A stretch of 64,000 nucleotides of DNA from Fidelibacterota bacterium (GCA_021734325.1 JAIPJF010000015.1:16866-80865), one strand, 5' to 3'. Positions 48,532 through 58,062 are shown, counted from the first letter of the stretch. A program made the numbers and translations. The notes: a model not told the origin generated them from the letters alone.

Positions 48532-49275
48532 TTATTTTGTATGGATGGCTGCAGCGAATTGCTTCATAAGCTGGCCATTTTCCCCATTTTCCAACACATT
48601 CCCAGTAACAATGAATGAAGCACCTGCCTTCACGAGAGTGGCGGCTTCCTCCGGGGTATGGATTCCCCCTCCAACAATAATAGGAACTTTGGAATACCTG
48701 GAAACAGCGTAGACCATCTCCGGTGGCACAGAGTATTTTGCTCCACTTCCCGCTTCCAGATACACAAACTTAAAACCCATGTATTCAGCTGCCAGGGCAT
48801 GCACGGCTGCGATCTCCGGCTTGTCCCTGGGAATGGGCTTGGATCCACTGATAAATTCAGCAGAGGTAACGCGTCCGCTCTCGATGAGCATATACCCGGT
48901 GGACATGGGTTCTATTCCCATTTCCTTAACCATCGGTGCACCCTGGACCTGGTCACCAATCAGAAACTGAGGGTTTCTTCCACTTATGACAACAAGATAA
49001 AAAACCGCATCAACATGGGGCGATAGCTGGGAGAGATTTCCAGGGAATAGAATGACAGGGAGTTCTGCGACCTCTTTTATTCGCTTCATCTTTTTCTGAA
49101 GATCTTCACCCAGGATGAGAGAACTGCCAACCATGATCGCATCAGCTCCCGAAGTGTTGATCTGCTGGACAAATCCGTTCACCTGATCAAGGGACCAGCG
49201 ATCAGGATCGATAAGAACGAGATAGCCAGCACCCTTGTTGGCCTTTGTTTCCATTAAATCCTGGTAGACACTCAT
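48532..49275 (-). CDS. geranylgeranylglyceryl (or heptaprenylglyceryl) phosphate synthase
   Basis: A 247-residue TIM-barrel protein of the GGGP synthase/PcrB family. It has YLVLIDPDRW, DAIMVGSSLI, the long YLEAGSGAKYSVPPEMV stretch and VGGGIHTPEEAA for glycerol-1-phosphate binding. The family joins an isoprenoid to sn-glycerol-1-phosphate, the first committed step of archaeal-type ether lipids; bacterial members occur in Bacteroidetes and other FCB groups. It overlaps gcvPA by 4 bases. Chain length and product in this organism are unknown. Confidence 0.88.
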   Translation of the reverse strand: MSVYQDLMETKANKGAGYLVLIDPDRWSLDQVNGFVQQINTSGADAIMVGSSLILGEDLQKKMKRIKEVAELPVILFPGNLSQLSPHVDAVFYLVVISGRNPQFLIGDQVQGAPMVKEMGIEPMSTGYMLIESGRVTSAEFISGSKPIPRDKPEIAAVHALAAEYMGFKFVYLEAGSGAKYSVPPEMVYAVSRYSKVPIIVGGGIHTPEEAATLVKAGASFIVTGNVLENGENGQLMKQFAAAIHTK

Positions 49276-50615
49276 TCGGAGTAACCCCTAAAAAAATCAA
49301 GCAGGGCATCCATCTCTGTCTTGCTCCTTTTCTCGGTAACGGCAAGCAGGAGTTTATTGGTCGCATTCTTTTCAAACTGACTCAGGGCGACACCTGCAAA
49401 GAAACCTGCTTGAGTTGCTGCTCGAATTAGATCTTTGGCAGGACCTGGTACTTCAATGACGAATTCATTGAAAAAATGACGGGTCTCAAGCTTGTAGCCC
49501 TTAATGGCTGCAATACCTTCGGCAAGATAGTGGGCTTTCTGGGTGCATAACTCTGCCACTCTGCGCAGACCATTTTTACCAAGGGTGGACATATAGATAC
49601 AGGCCGTCAGAGCATTCAGACCTTGATTTGTACAAATATTCGATGTGGCCCGCTCCCGACGAATGTCCTGTTCACGGGTGCGGAGAACCATCACAAAGGC
49701 CCGGTTTCCATGTATGTCAATACTCTCACCGGCGATACGACCAGGGACTTTACGAATCAGGGCTTCCTTTACTGCCATGAAACCAAGATAAGGGCCACCA
49801 AAGCTCATGTGATTCCCCAATGACTGGCCCTCGCCGACAGCAATATCGACACCCAGCTTTCCCGGTGATTCAAGCAGATTCAGGCTAATCGGATTTACCA
49901 CAGCAATGAGCAGTACTTTGTGGTCAGAAATGGTTGACTTAAGAGCTGCCAGGTCTTCCAGTCCCCCATAAAAATTTGGATTCTGGATCACCACGCCGGC
50001 CACATCCTGATTCAAAAGTGAATCAAGTGCTTTCAGGCTGGTCACAGCCTGTTCCAGATCAATCATCTCAAATTCCAGGCCCTGGTTGTGGGCATAGGTG
50101 ATGGCAACATCAAGGTAGATGGGATTGACTGCCCTGGATATGAGAATCTTATTTCTATTTGTGTGGCGGGAAGCCAGCAAACAGGCTTCCGCCATGGCAC
50201 TGGCACCATCATACATGGAAGAATTCGCCAGATCCATACTTGTCAATTCACAGATCATGGACTGGTATTCATACATGGCCTGCAAGGTGCCTTGGGACAC
50301 TTCAGCCTGATAAGGGGTGTAGGCCGTATAGAACTCTGATCGACTGACCAGAACATCTACGATATGAGGGATAAAGTGGTCATAACTACCGGCCCCCAGA
50401 AAAGATATATGGGTGGAGGAACTTCCGTCCCTGGAAATGATCTGTTGGACATCACGCTTGTGCTCCCATTCAGATTTTGCCGGAGGGAGGGGTAATTCTC
50501 CACGAAAGCGCAGCTCTTGGGGCAGGCGCTTTAATAAGTCTTCAAATGAGGCTATCCCAACCTCATTGAGCATTTTGAGCTGTTCTTCTTCTGTATTCGG
50601 GATGTACTGGTGCAT
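49272..50615 (-). CDS. gcvPA: glycine dehydrogenase (decarboxylating) subunit 1
   Basis: A 447-residue N-terminal-type half of P-protein. It has YIPNTEEEQLKMLNEVGI at the start, the YTPYQAEVSQGTLQAMYEYQ segment and SFGGPYLGFMAVK. With subunit 2 (not in the window) it forms the PLP-dependent glycine cleavage P-protein that passes an aminomethyl group to GcvH. The gene for GcvH lies 10 bases upstream, so the two are co-transcribed; gcvPB and gcvT lie elsewhere. Confidence 0.93.
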   Translation of the reverse strand: MHQYIPNTEEEQLKMLNEVGIASFEDLLKRLPQELRFRGELPLPPAKSEWEHKRDVQQIISRDGSSSTHISFLGAGSYDHFIPHIVDVLVSRSEFYTAYTPYQAEVSQGTLQAMYEYQSMICELTSMDLANSSMYDGASAMAEACLLASRHTNRNKILISRAVNPIYLDVAITYAHNQGLEFEMIDLEQAVTSLKALDSLLNQDVAGVVIQNPNFYGGLEDLAALKSTISDHKVLLIAVVNPISLNLLESPGKLGVDIAVGEGQSLGNHMSFGGPYLGFMAVKEALIRKVPGRIAGESIDIHGNRAFVMVLRTREQDIRRERATSNICTNQGLNALTACIYMSTLGKNGLRRVAELCTQKAHYLAEGIAAIKGYKLETRHFFNEFVIEVPGPAKDLIRAATQAGFFAGVALSQFEKNATNKLLLAVTEKRSKTEMDALLDFFRGYSE

Positions 50616-50625
50616 GCTGTTTCTG

Positions 50626-51003
50626 CTAGGATATACTTGCGATATAATCTGAGGAACTTAAAAGCGCATCCAGTTCTGACGGGTCACTCACTTTCACCTT
50701 CAGAATCCAGCCAGCACCATAGGCATCCTGGTTGATAAGATCTGAATCATCGTCGAGTGATTCATTACTTGCCTCAATAGTACCGCTAACTGGCATAAAG
50801 ACATCTGCTACGGTCTTGACCGCTTCTATGGTTGCAGCAACATCACCCTTGGTGAATTCATCACCTGCATTGGGCAGTTCGACAAACACCACATCACCCA
50901 ATTCACCCTGGGCATAATCTGTGATCCCGATTGTGACAGAGTCACCTTCGATACGGATCCATTCATGATCACTGGTGTATTTAAGGTCGGATGGTACATT
51001 CAT
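50626..51003 (-). CDS. gcvH: glycine cleavage system H protein
   Basis: 125 residues from the ATG at 51003, which has GGAG seven bases upstream; a longer frame reaching 51111 adds 36 residues without conserved sequence. The lipoyl lysine is in IEAVKTVADVF (K63), and DHEWIRIEG and YAQGELGDVVFVELP are standard. It carries the aminomethyl group between P, T and L proteins. It is the first gene of the gcvH-gcvPA-GGGP synthase run. Confidence 0.95.
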   Translation of the reverse strand: MNVPSDLKYTSDHEWIRIEGDSVTIGITDYAQGELGDVVFVELPNAGDEFTKGDVAATIEAVKTVADVFMPVSGTIEASNESLDDDSDLINQDAYGAGWILKVKVSDPSELDALLSSSDYIASIS

Positions 51004-51127
51004 GTGTGATTCTCCTAAAGTCGGATTTAAATATTCAATATATCCACGGGAATAGTTATTGCAAAAACCCCGCCGAATTATCCCCTGATGGTGGATCTGT
51101 AACGACCCCACCGATCATTTAAAAAAA

Positions 51128-52483
51128 CTATTCCCGACTGGGATCGTAAGTGAAGGATTCCAGAAAATGGGTGTCAAATTTCCCGCGCCTGATCTCGCTG
51201 TTCTCCAGGAGCTGGATATGGAAAGGAATCGTTGTTTTTGGCCCTTCAATAATAAATTCCTTCAAGGCACCGATCATCCTGTCAATAGCCTCTTCCCGAT
51301 TCTGGGCGTGAACGATCAGTTTGGCCAGCATAGAATCATAATGGGTCGGAATCTGATATCCGCCATAGATATGACTATCAACCCGGATTCCCTTCCCTCC
51401 CGGGAAGTGCAGACTTTCGATCAAGAATGGTGAAGGCTGAAAATTTTTCCCCGGGTCTTCGGCATTGATTCGGCATTCAATGGAATGGCCTCTCAGCCTG
51501 ATCTTTCCCATCCACTTGGGTAATTCAACTCCAGCATGGCAGGCGATCTGCTGCTTGACGATATCTATCCCGGTCACTTCTTCTGAGACTGTGTGCTCGA
51601 CCTGGATCCGTGTGTTCATTTCCATGAAGTAGAAATTGCCATGCTTATCCAGCAAAAACTCGATCGTCCCGGCACCAACGTATTTCACGCGTTTGGCTCC
51701 GGCGACAGCGGCTTCCCCCATCTGCTTGCGCAAGGATTGGGAGACGACAATGGAAGGTGATTCTTCCATTAATTTTTGATGACGGCGCTGAATGGAGCAT
51801 TCTCTTTCACCAAGCGAGTACACATTCCCGAAACTGTCACCCAGAAGTTGAATTTCTATATGGCGGGGATTCTCAATATATTTTTCAAGATACAGACCAT
51901 CATTCCCAAACGCTGAACCAGATTCTGATTTGGCCATTTCATAGAGCATGGAGATATCTTCCGGACGATAGACAACGCGCATACCGCGACCCCCACCCCC
52001 GGCAGTGGCCTTCAAGATCACCGGATAACCCATTTCCGCAGCCATCTCCCGGGCTTCATCAACGGATTGAAGAATTCCCTGACTCCCCGGTATGACCGGC
52101 ACCCCAGCTGCTTTCATCGTTTCCTTGGCGGATGCTTTATCACCCATAGCATTGATCATGGCACCATCAGGTCCGATGAATTCAATGCCGTGATTTTTAC
52201 ACATATCAGCAAAATCAGCATTCTCTGCCAGAAACCCATAACCGGGATGAATGGCATCTGCATTGGTGACCTCAGCTGCCGTCAATATCGCCTGTGTGTT
52301 AAGGTAACTCAAGGTGGATGAAGCCGGTCCGATACAGACTGCCTCATCAGCAAATTTTGTGTGCAGGGAAAGTTCATCAGCTTCTGAATATACGGCGACA
52401 CTCTTGATTCCCATCTCACGACAGGCGCGAATCACCCTTAAGGCGATTTCACCACGATTTGCTATCAGGATTTTTTTAAACAT
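51128..52483 (-). CDS. accC: acetyl-CoA carboxylase, biotin carboxylase subunit
   Basis: 451 residues from [19 protein letters not shown] (ATG at 52483), the standard start; an in-frame ATG at 52543 adds 20 unlike residues and would overlap accB. ATP-grasp features are [14 protein letters not shown] and [20 protein letters not shown]. It carboxylates biotin on AccB for malonyl-CoA formation. It follows accB by 10 bases; the carboxyltransferase genes are not here. Confidence 0.95.
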   Translation of the reverse strand: MFKKILIANRGEIALRVIRACREMGIKSVAVYSEADELSLHTKFADEAVCIGPASSTLSYLNTQAILTAAEVTNADAIHPGYGFLAENADFADMCKNHGIEFIGPDGAMINAMGDKASAKETMKAAGVPVIPGSQGILQSVDEAREMAAEMGYPVILKATAGGGGRGMRVVYRPEDISMLYEMAKSESGSAFGNDGLYLEKYIENPRHIEIQLLGDSFGNVYSLGERECSIQRRHQKLMEESPSIVVSQSLRKQMGEAAVAGAKRVKYVGAGTIEFLLDKHGNFYFMEMNTRIQVEHTVSEEVTGIDIVKQQIACHAGVELPKWMGKIRLRGHSIECRINAEDPGKNFQPSPFLIESLHFPGGKGIRVDSHIYGGYQIPTHYDSMLAKLIVHAQNREEAIDRMIGALKEFIIEGPKTTIPFHIQLLENSEIRRGKFDTHFLESFTYDPSRE

Positions 52484-52493
52484 CTGGGAGGGA

Positions 52494-52946
52494 TCAGGGT
52501 TCGATGAGGAACAGGGTTTGACCGTATTCCACTGGTTGGGCATTATCCATTTTTATATCCAGTACGACGCCGGATACCTCGGCTTCTACCTCATTCATGA
52601 TCTTCATGGCTTCAATGATGCACAGGGTATCACCCTTTTTGACGTGGTCGCCTACCTTTACAAAGGGATCGACATCAGGTGATGGCGAGCGGTAGAATGT
52701 TCCGACCATGGGTGATTTTACTGCAATTCCCTGTAAGGAAGTGCCATCTTCGCCAGGGACTTCTTCTTGTTTGATGGGGGCAACGACTGCAGGTGCAGCT
52801 GGTGCTTCGACTCCAGAACTTTGCACATAGGTGTTCCCGTTTTGACGGGAGACGCGAATTCTTTTTCCCCACCGGCTAACCTCGATCTCAGAAATCCTTG
52901 ATTTCTCAAGCAGATCGATCAACTGCTCAATATCTTTTGTATTCAA
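52494..52946 (-). CDS. accB: biotin carboxyl carrier protein of acetyl-CoA carboxylase
   Basis: 150 residues from a TTG at 52946 that reads [16 protein letters not shown], the normal AccB start. AGGAG precedes it by about 9 bases, and the start clears the efp stop at 52960. The ATG at 52988 would overlap efp by 29 bases and add a non-conserved Arg-rich tail. The C-terminal domain holds the biotin lysine in [11 protein letters not shown] (about residue 115) and the thumb sequence. A Pro/Ala-rich linker lies between. Confidence 0.93.
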   Translation of the reverse strand: MNTKDIEQLIDLLEKSRISEIEVSRWGKRIRVSRQNGNTYVQSSGVEAPAAPAVVAPIKQEEVPGEDGTSLQGIAVKSPMVGTFYRSPSPDVDPFVKVGDHVKKGDTLCIIEAMKIMNEVEAEVSGVVLDIKMDNAQPVEYGQTLFLIEP

Positions 52947-52959
52947 AATGAACCTTCTC

Positions 52960-53523
52960 CTACCCCCGAATTCGTTCCAAATATTCACCAGTACGGGTGT
53001 CCACTTTCACCATATCCCCGATATTCAGGAATAGGGGGACGGTAACTTTTAGACCGGTTTCCAAAATAGCCGGTTTCGATCCACCTGAAGCCGTATCACC
53101 ACGCACACCAGGATCCGTCTCAGTGATCTCAAGAATAACATGGGGGGCCACTTCTACATCGACGGGTGTGGTCTCCCGGAACAGGACCTTGATAATATCA
53201 TTCTCTTTTATAAAGTCTTTAACCGGGCCCATGAGTTCGTCATCAAGGGCGATCTGCTCGTAGGTTTCGTTGTCCATGATATGATAATGACTTTCATCAG
53301 AATAAAGATAGGTCATTTCAGTGGCCTGTAATTTCACATCATCTATTTTTTCACCGGAGCGGAAGGTTTGTTCAATGATCTGACCGCCTGGGATTTTCTT
53401 CAACTTGGTTCTCACAAAGGCATTCCCTTTGCCCGGTTTAACATGAAGAAATTCAACTACTTTCCAAAGATTCCCGTTGAATTCCATTACCAAGTTGTTT
53501 TTTATATCCGATGTGCTGCCCAT
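52960..53523 (-). CDS. efp: translation elongation factor P
   Basis: A 187-residue three-barrel protein with the family start region LVMEFNGNLWKVVEFLHVKP. The tip loop PGKGNAFVRTKL carries the usual lysine. EF-P rescues ribosomes at proline runs. Modification enzymes are not present in the window. It heads the efp-accB-accC run, an order common in bacteria. Confidence 0.96.
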   Translation of the reverse strand: MGSTSDIKNNLVMEFNGNLWKVVEFLHVKPGKGNAFVRTKLKKIPGGQIIEQTFRSGEKIDDVKLQATEMTYLYSDESHYHIMDNETYEQIALDDELMGPVKDFIKENDIIKVLFRETTPVDVEVAPHVILEITETDPGVRGDTASGGSKPAILETGLKVTVPLFLNIGDMVKVDTRTGEYLERIRG

Positions 53524-53694
53524 ATAGTGTAACCCGCTTTCCTTATTTAGTGGCGCGAAGATAACCGAGGTCTGAAATCATGGCAAACTTTTTATCCCCT
53601 ACCCGTTGGGATACCAAGCTCAATTTAGGCAATAAGTTTAGAGCTACCACTATTCAATATCCCTATTCGTAGATTTATTGAGATCTATTCCTTG

Positions 53695-53860
53695 TCAGCA
53701 AATAACAGACACTGGCAGGCCCCAGCCCCTGCGAGTCTTTCTGAACGAGCAATGCGAAGTGAAGAATCTCAATTGACTCCGAGTCGGCAAATAACAGACA
53801 CTGGTAGGCCCCATCCCCTGCGAGTCTTTCTGAACGAGCAACGCGAAGTGAAGAATCTCA
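53695..53860. repeat. two 77-bp direct repeats with 89-bp period
   Basis: Copies at 53695-53771 and 53784-53860 differ at a few positions. Each holds AATAACAGACACTGG and CTGCGAGTCTTTCTGAACGA followed by GCGAAGTGAAGAATCTC, the interspersed 'TTCTGAACGAA...GAAGAATCTC' repeat. A third, inverted relative lies at about 53889-53939 (GAGATCC...TCAGGATGACAC). It fills the gap between efp and the PHP gene; no gene is visible in the 497 bases. Confidence 0.75.
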
Positions 53861-53944
53861 GTTTATGGGTTGTTACCGATTGAGGGAAAGATTTGAGATC
53901 CTCCCCCTGCGCATGACGCTTCGGGTCAGGATGACACACAATGG

Positions 53945-53972
53945 TGATTCACAATTCACAATTCACAATTCA
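53945..53972. repeat. 7-bp tandem repeat ATTCACA
   Basis: Three to four copies of ATTCACA/ATTCAAC lie just ahead of the PHP gene. The 7-bp period matches the run at 48365, suggesting slippage-prone microsatellites of the same kind. Confidence 0.6.
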
Positions 53973-54020
53973 ACATTTTTACCCTTGCCTTCATCCTCAT
54001 CCATTCATACATAGTCACTA

Positions 54021-55649
54021 ATGAATTATCTGACTGAACTGATCCCTGATAATCTGTTTCCCTCACTGCCCCTGATCGGATTATATGCTGAATCTCATTT
54101 CAGGTTCAGGATCCCCTTTAGCCGGTATTTTAAACGTGAACCGGAACTGATCTTCGATGTTCCCTGGCGACTGCAACCTGGAGAAACACCGACCCTCTTT
54201 CTGGTGATCAAGGATGCCCATCGCTTTCCCGTTTTGTTGAAGCGGGTTGAGGTTTCTGTGCAGCATGGCGGAGAGACCATCTTTGACCAGGCCTGGGACC
54301 TGGATCAGGAAGTCCATGATCGGCAGCTTGAGATCGAATTTCACCTTAAAACAACTGATACCCTGGCAGGTGAGATGGACATCATCCCCCGTCTCAGCTA
54401 TAGCGTGAATGGGAAAGACCGCTGTATGGAAATTGATAATTACGCCCTGCTCCCCAAGCCACCCCTTAGAATCACCTTTTCCAAAGAACCCATGCCCCTC
54501 CTCCCTGGCTGGCAATCAGGAGATACCCACCTGCACAGCTCCCTGACCAATGACCAGGTGGAGTTTGGCGCCTCCCTGGGGGTGATCAGGAAAGCTGCCC
54601 AGCTCATGGGCTTGAATTTTATTACTGCTACCGACCACTCCTATGACCTGGATGATGATCCGGAGGATTATACAAAAAATGATCCTGAGCTTTGCAAATG
54701 GAAGTCCAGTCGTGAACTGATAAAAGAGATGAACCGCACCCATCCCCTGACCATCATTCCAGGTGAAGAGATAAGTGTCTCCAATGCCAGAGGTTCCAAT
54801 GTGCATTTCCTCCATTACAATGACTCAAAATATTTCCCAGGCAGTGGTGATGGTGGTGAAGAGTGGACAAAACTTCACTCCCAGTTGGGAATTGAGGACG
54901 TTCTGGAGAATCGCTCACAAAATACGGTGTCTGTGGGAGCCCATTCTGTTTATCGATTCCCCTGGCTCACCAGACTGCTCCTGAATCGTGGGCACTGGGA
55001 AGCTGCTGACCATGAAAGGACTGGTTTGGATGGTGTCCAGATCATTTGCGGTACACCGGCTTCAGGGTCTTTCCAGGATTCAAGACAGGCCTGGATCGAT
55101 ACGCTGCTCAAGGGCTTTAAACTTGGTGTCTATGGTGGCAGTGATGGCCATGGTAATTTCAATCGCAACTGGCATGTCAAGCTCCCGGCGCTGACATTGG
55201 GACTTTCTGAAGATCAGATCTTTGGACAATCGAGGACCCTGATCAAGTCAGCGACCACGGGTGTGAATGACCTGATCCAGGCCATGAAGACCCGCCGCAC
55301 GGCTTTGACCACGGGACCGGTCGGTGATCTGATGATTGAGTTTGGGGATCAGCATGCAGAGATCGGTGATACCCTGGGGGTCTCCAAAGGTGCTGAATTA
55401 CAGATCACGATGTTGGGACTCAGCTCTGATGAGTTTGGTGCAGAGATGGATGTAACCCTCTATTGTGGAAGACTTTCCCGACTGGAAGAAAGCATCCTTT
55501 ACCATGGATCAGACCACAGGGGGCAATTTGAGCTGCAACTCTCCCATACTGCTGAAGATTCCGGCTATGTGAGGCTGGAGATCAGCAGCGAGGGCTCGCG
55601 CTGGCCGGGAGTTTTTGTCTCCTCCCCCATTTGGATCGATATCGCCTGA
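54021..55649 (+). CDS. CehA/McbA-type metallohydrolase with PHP domain
   Basis: A 542-residue protein with no signal peptide. The N-terminal 165 residues form a beta-sandwich. The PHP-like domain starts at GDTHLHSSL (about 175-183) and shows ATDHSYDLDDD, PGEEISV and YGGSDGHGNFNRNWH as metal-binding positions. Relatives hydrolyse phosphoesters or carbamates, but this one's substrate is unknown. It ends in a terminator-like hairpin at 55670 and marks the left border of the integron. Confidence 0.8.
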   Translation: MNYLTELIPDNLFPSLPLIGLYAESHFRFRIPFSRYFKREPELIFDVPWRLQPGETPTLFLVIKDAHRFPVLLKRVEVSVQHGGETIFDQAWDLDQEVHDRQLEIEFHLKTTDTLAGEMDIIPRLSYSVNGKDRCMEIDNYALLPKPPLRITFSKEPMPLLPGWQSGDTHLHSSLTNDQVEFGASLGVIRKAAQLMGLNFITATDHSYDLDDDPEDYTKNDPELCKWKSSRELIKEMNRTHPLTIIPGEEISVSNARGSNVHFLHYNDSKYFPGSGDGGEEWTKLHSQLGIEDVLENRSQNTVSVGAHSVYRFPWLTRLLLNRGHWEAADHERTGLDGVQIICGTPASGSFQDSRQAWIDTLLKGFKLGVYGGSDGHGNFNRNWHVKLPALTLGLSEDQIFGQSRTLIKSATTGVNDLIQAMKTRRTALTTGPVGDLMIEFGDQHAEIGDTLGVSKGAELQITMLGLSSDEFGAEMDVTLYCGRLSRLEESILYHGSDHRGQFELQLSHTAEDSGYVRLEISSEGSRWPGVFVSSPIWIDIA

Positions 55650-55669
55650 TCTAAAAATGCTTGCCGTTT

Positions 55670-55697
55670 GCCTGTCTGCTGACAGGCAATAAATTTT
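55670..55697 (+). terminator. probable terminator of the metallohydrolase gene
   Basis: GCCTGTC-TGCT-GACAGGC is a perfect 7-bp stem with AATAAATTTTT after it. The T-run is offset by five bases, so strength is uncertain. Confidence 0.6.
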
Positions 55698-55885
55698 TCC
55701 ATAGGCTGATCCCTGGTTTCGAATTGAAGATTTCGTTGCGCAAGCAATGCACTTATTCTAATTTTCATGCGTTAACCCCTTATTAAATAGATCTGATCAG
55801 AATCAATTTGGAATTGATCGTCTGTTGCGTTCTTGCGTAACCGCGTAATGGATGGTATGAGAAGAATAATGCGTTGGAGAAGCCT

Positions 55886-56839
55886 ATGAAATTAATGGAT
55901 CGATATCGTCGGGAACTGCAGGCCAGGCATTACAGTCCCAGGACTGAGAGTGTTTATTGCAGATGGGTTGTCAGATTTATTCATTTTCATCAGCTCACGC
56001 ATCCGAAAGACATGTCTGAACCGGAGATTAATGAATTTTTGACCCACCTGGCAGTTTCAGAGAGGGTCAGTGCATCGACGCAAAATCAGGCTCTGGCGGC
56101 ACTGGTGTTTCTTTACAGAAATGTCCTGGGTATAGAAATCGGAGAGTTAAAAGGACTTATCCGAGCCAAAAAACCTATTCGCTTACCGGTGGTGTTGAGT
56201 CAAGATGAGGTAAAGCAGATATTTTCTCATTTTCATGGTTCAACCAAGCTAATGATCGTGCTCATTTATGGTTGTGGGTTGAGATTACGTGAATGTTTAA
56301 GATTAAGAATCAAGGATATCGATTTTGAGAGAAATGATATTCTTATCCGGCAGGGAAAAGGAGGAAAGGATCGTAGAGTGATGCTGCCACGATCGCTTAA
56401 AAGTAGACTAGAAAGTCATATATCGGAGGTAAAAAAGATTCATTTGCATGATTTGTCAGAGGGATATGGACATGTTCCATTGCCTGACGCCTTGGATCGA
56501 AAGTATCCGAAGGCATCCATTGATTGGAAATGGCAGTGGGTTTTCCCCCAACAGAATCGATGGGAGGACCGTCAGAATGGCAAACAGGGTCGTCACCATG
56601 TAAACGCCTCCATCGTTCAAAGGGCTTTAAAGCGGGCTGTTGATAAAAGCGGGTTGTCAAAACGGGTTAGTTGTCATACATTCAGGCACTCGTTTGCAAC
56701 TCATTTATTGGAGACAGGCTATGACATCCGGACGGTACAAGTTTTATTGGGTCACAAGGATTTGAAAACGACCATGATATACACGCATGTATTGGATCGT
56801 GGGCCGGCGAGTGTCAGGAGTCCCCTTGATGATCTTTAG
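55886..56839 (+). CDS. intI: integron integrase IntI
   Basis: 317 residues from the ATG at 55886 (GGAGA five bases upstream; an in-frame TTG at 55874 would add four). Tyrosine-recombinase residues are Arg in GCGLRLRECLRLR, Lys in GKGGKDRR, CHTFRHSFATHLL, and Tyr in TTMIYTHV. Between the Lys box and the HxxR box lies the extra segment unique to IntI (about 195-220, ALDRKYPKASIDWKWQWVFP), absent from XerD at 47438. It recombines attC with attI, using single-stranded attC hairpins. The gene runs in the same direction as the cassettes that follow its 3' end, opposite to the classical layout. No clear LexA box was found. Confidence 0.95.
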   Translation: MKLMDRYRRELQARHYSPRTESVYCRWVVRFIHFHQLTHPKDMSEPEINEFLTHLAVSERVSASTQNQALAALVFLYRNVLGIEIGELKGLIRAKKPIRLPVVLSQDEVKQIFSHFHGSTKLMIVLIYGCGLRLRECLRLRIKDIDFERNDILIRQGKGGKDRRVMLPRSLKSRLESHISEVKKIHLHDLSEGYGHVPLPDALDRKYPKASIDWKWQWVFPQQNRWEDRQNGKQGRHHVNASIVQRALKRAVDKSGLSKRVSCHTFRHSFATHLLETGYDIRTVQVLLGHKDLKTTMIYTHVLDRGPASVRSPLDDL

Positions 56840-56869
56840 GGGTCTTATAGGGGTCCGTATAAAACCCCT
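56838..56869 (+). terminator. hairpin at the intI stop codon
   Basis: AGGGGTCTTATA (56838-56849) pairs with TATAAAACCCCT (56858-56869) with one mismatch and an 8-base loop; it starts inside the TAG stop. No T-run follows, so it may be a weak terminator or part of the attI region's folding. Confidence 0.5.
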
Positions 56870-56988
56870 GAATAAATCGACAATCTGTATAACACACTCT
56901 GTTTCAGTGGATTATGGGAGCAGTCAAAATTCGCTTATATGGCCAAAAGGGGTATGTTCAGGGTTTTATGCGGGTCAGCATAATAATA

Positions 56989-56995
56989 GTTATGC
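56989..56995 (+). other. attI recombination core (first cassette junction)
   Basis: GTTATGC lies 150 bases after the intI stop and 21 bases before the first cassette gene. Its sequence is the exact complement of the R'' box of the first cassette (GCATAAC, 57470), as expected if cassette 1 inserted here at G^TTATGC. It is itself part of the inverted repeat GCATAA...TTATGC (56978-56995). It is not a perfect GTTRRRY, which is a deviation shared by the matching attC. Confidence 0.75.
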
Positions 56996-57015
56996 CTCAA
57001 GAAGAAGGAAACTGC

Positions 57016-57462
57016 ATGAACGAGACGATTACACTCAGACCAGCCACCATGGAAGATGCGGACATCTTGTTGGAATGGCGCAATGATCCAGAGACAAGAA
57101 AAGCCAGCCACAACACGGCTGAAGTCCAGAGGAGTGATCACGTTTCGTGGCTATCGAGAACACTTGGCAATCCCGATCGTAGGCTATACGTCGCTGAAGG
57201 AAATGGCGAACCTGTCGGCACTGTTCGAGCGGATTTTGCGGATGGTGTATGGGAACTGTCATGGACGGTTTCCCCGAGAGCAAGAGGACGGGGAGTCGCG
57301 AAACGGATGGTTGCTTTACTAGCAAACGAAATCCCAGAACCGATACGAGCAGAAGTAAAAACTGGAAATACTTCGTCAGCCCGAATTGCTGAGCATGCGG
57401 GCATGGTATTCCAACGAGAAATTGACGGTATTCTTCATTACAAGCGAGAAGCCTTGCGATGA
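57016..57462 (+). CDS. cassette 1: GNAT-family N-acetyltransferase
   Basis: 148 residues from the ATG at 57016, 21 bases inside the cassette and with AAGGA upstream. It shows TLRPATMEDADILLEWRNDP at the start and the acetyl-CoA-binding signature SPRARGRGVAKRM (about 79-91). Relatives acetylate amino sugars or small amines; resemblance to PseH-like enzymes is only general. Acetyltransferases are among the most common integron cassette products. It is followed by attC1 at 57470. Confidence 0.88.
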   Translation: MNETITLRPATMEDADILLEWRNDPETRKASHNTAEVQRSDHVSWLSRTLGNPDRRLYVAEGNGEPVGTVRADFADGVWELSWTVSPRARGRGVAKRMVALLANEIPEPIRAEVKTGNTSSARIAEHAGMVFQREIDGILHYKREALR

Positions 57463-57469
57463 ACAGAAG

Positions 57470-57556
57470 GCATAACAATCACATGCACTCGGACAGCAAA
57501 AAGCGCCGCTCGTTCCTCGCTCTGCTTTTTGCTGCCGGTGATGTGAGGCGTTAGGC
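57470..57556 (+). other. attC1 (cassette 1)
   Basis: R'' GCATAAC (57470-57476) and R' GTTAGGC (57550-57556). Arms CACATGCAC and GTGATGTG leave one unpaired G, and an inner stem AGCAAAAAGC/GCTTTTTGCT extends the hairpin; total 87 bases. Confidence 0.9.
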
Positions 57557-57571
57557 AGAAGATAAAACAAT

Positions 57572-58039
57572 ATGAATAAGCTCTTGTTGATATCAATTTT
57601 TGTCCTGGTGGGCTGTTGGTTAATACCACAAGATGAAGAAGATTATCTCGGAGATTGGAAATATATCAAATCTTCTCAGACAGACTCTGTTGATTATTAC
57701 ATATCCGAAGGATTACTTGAATTACATGCGGGTGGTGATTTCTCAAGCAATTTCTCATACTTTGTGTCAGAAGTTGATAGTTTATCAGAAGAAGATATTT
57801 CTGGAAGCTGGGTAGTTACTATTGATCGCTATAAATGTACTGGTGCCTCAATTTCATCTGAGATGATTGAGTTGTCATGGGGTGATACTTCAAAGTATTA
57901 TTATGTGGAATTTTATACCGATTCAACGTTTTTACGGCAAACCGGGGGCACACAATCCTCTTGGTGGCTATGGATAGAGGGACCAGTAACTGATTGTTTT
58001 GACGATAAGAAGCACCATTATTGGCAGAAAATTGACTAA
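57572..58039 (+). CDS. cassette 2: small lipoprotein of unknown function
   Basis: A 155-residue protein with a lipobox (LISIFVLVGC). The mature part is beta-rich and acidic, with a lipocalin-like opening (YLGDWKYIKSSQTDSVDYY) and a Trp-rich end (SSWWLWIEGPVTDCF). No family is recognised. The ATG lies 16 bases after the cassette boundary, which is typical for cassette genes, and the gene nearly fills the cassette. It is followed by attC2. Confidence 0.8.
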   Translation: MNKLLLISIFVLVGCWLIPQDEEDYLGDWKYIKSSQTDSVDYYISEGLLELHAGGDFSSNFSYFVSEVDSLSEEDISGSWVVTIDRYKCTGASISSEMIELSWGDTSKYYYVEFYTDSTFLRQTGGTQSSWWLWIEGPVTDCFDDKKHHYWQKID

Positions 58040-58062
58040 TAATATACATCTGGTTGTTCTCT

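Noticed and set aside
53695..53860. Two direct repeats considered as a CRISPR
   Set aside because: Only two imperfect 77-bp copies with a 12-bp gap, no spacers of regular size and no cas genes; they are interspersed repeats.
55565..55768. 67-codon minus-strand frame over the end of the metallohydrolase gene
   Set aside because: It mostly overlaps a well-supported gene on the other strand and includes the terminator hairpin; no ribosome site or family.
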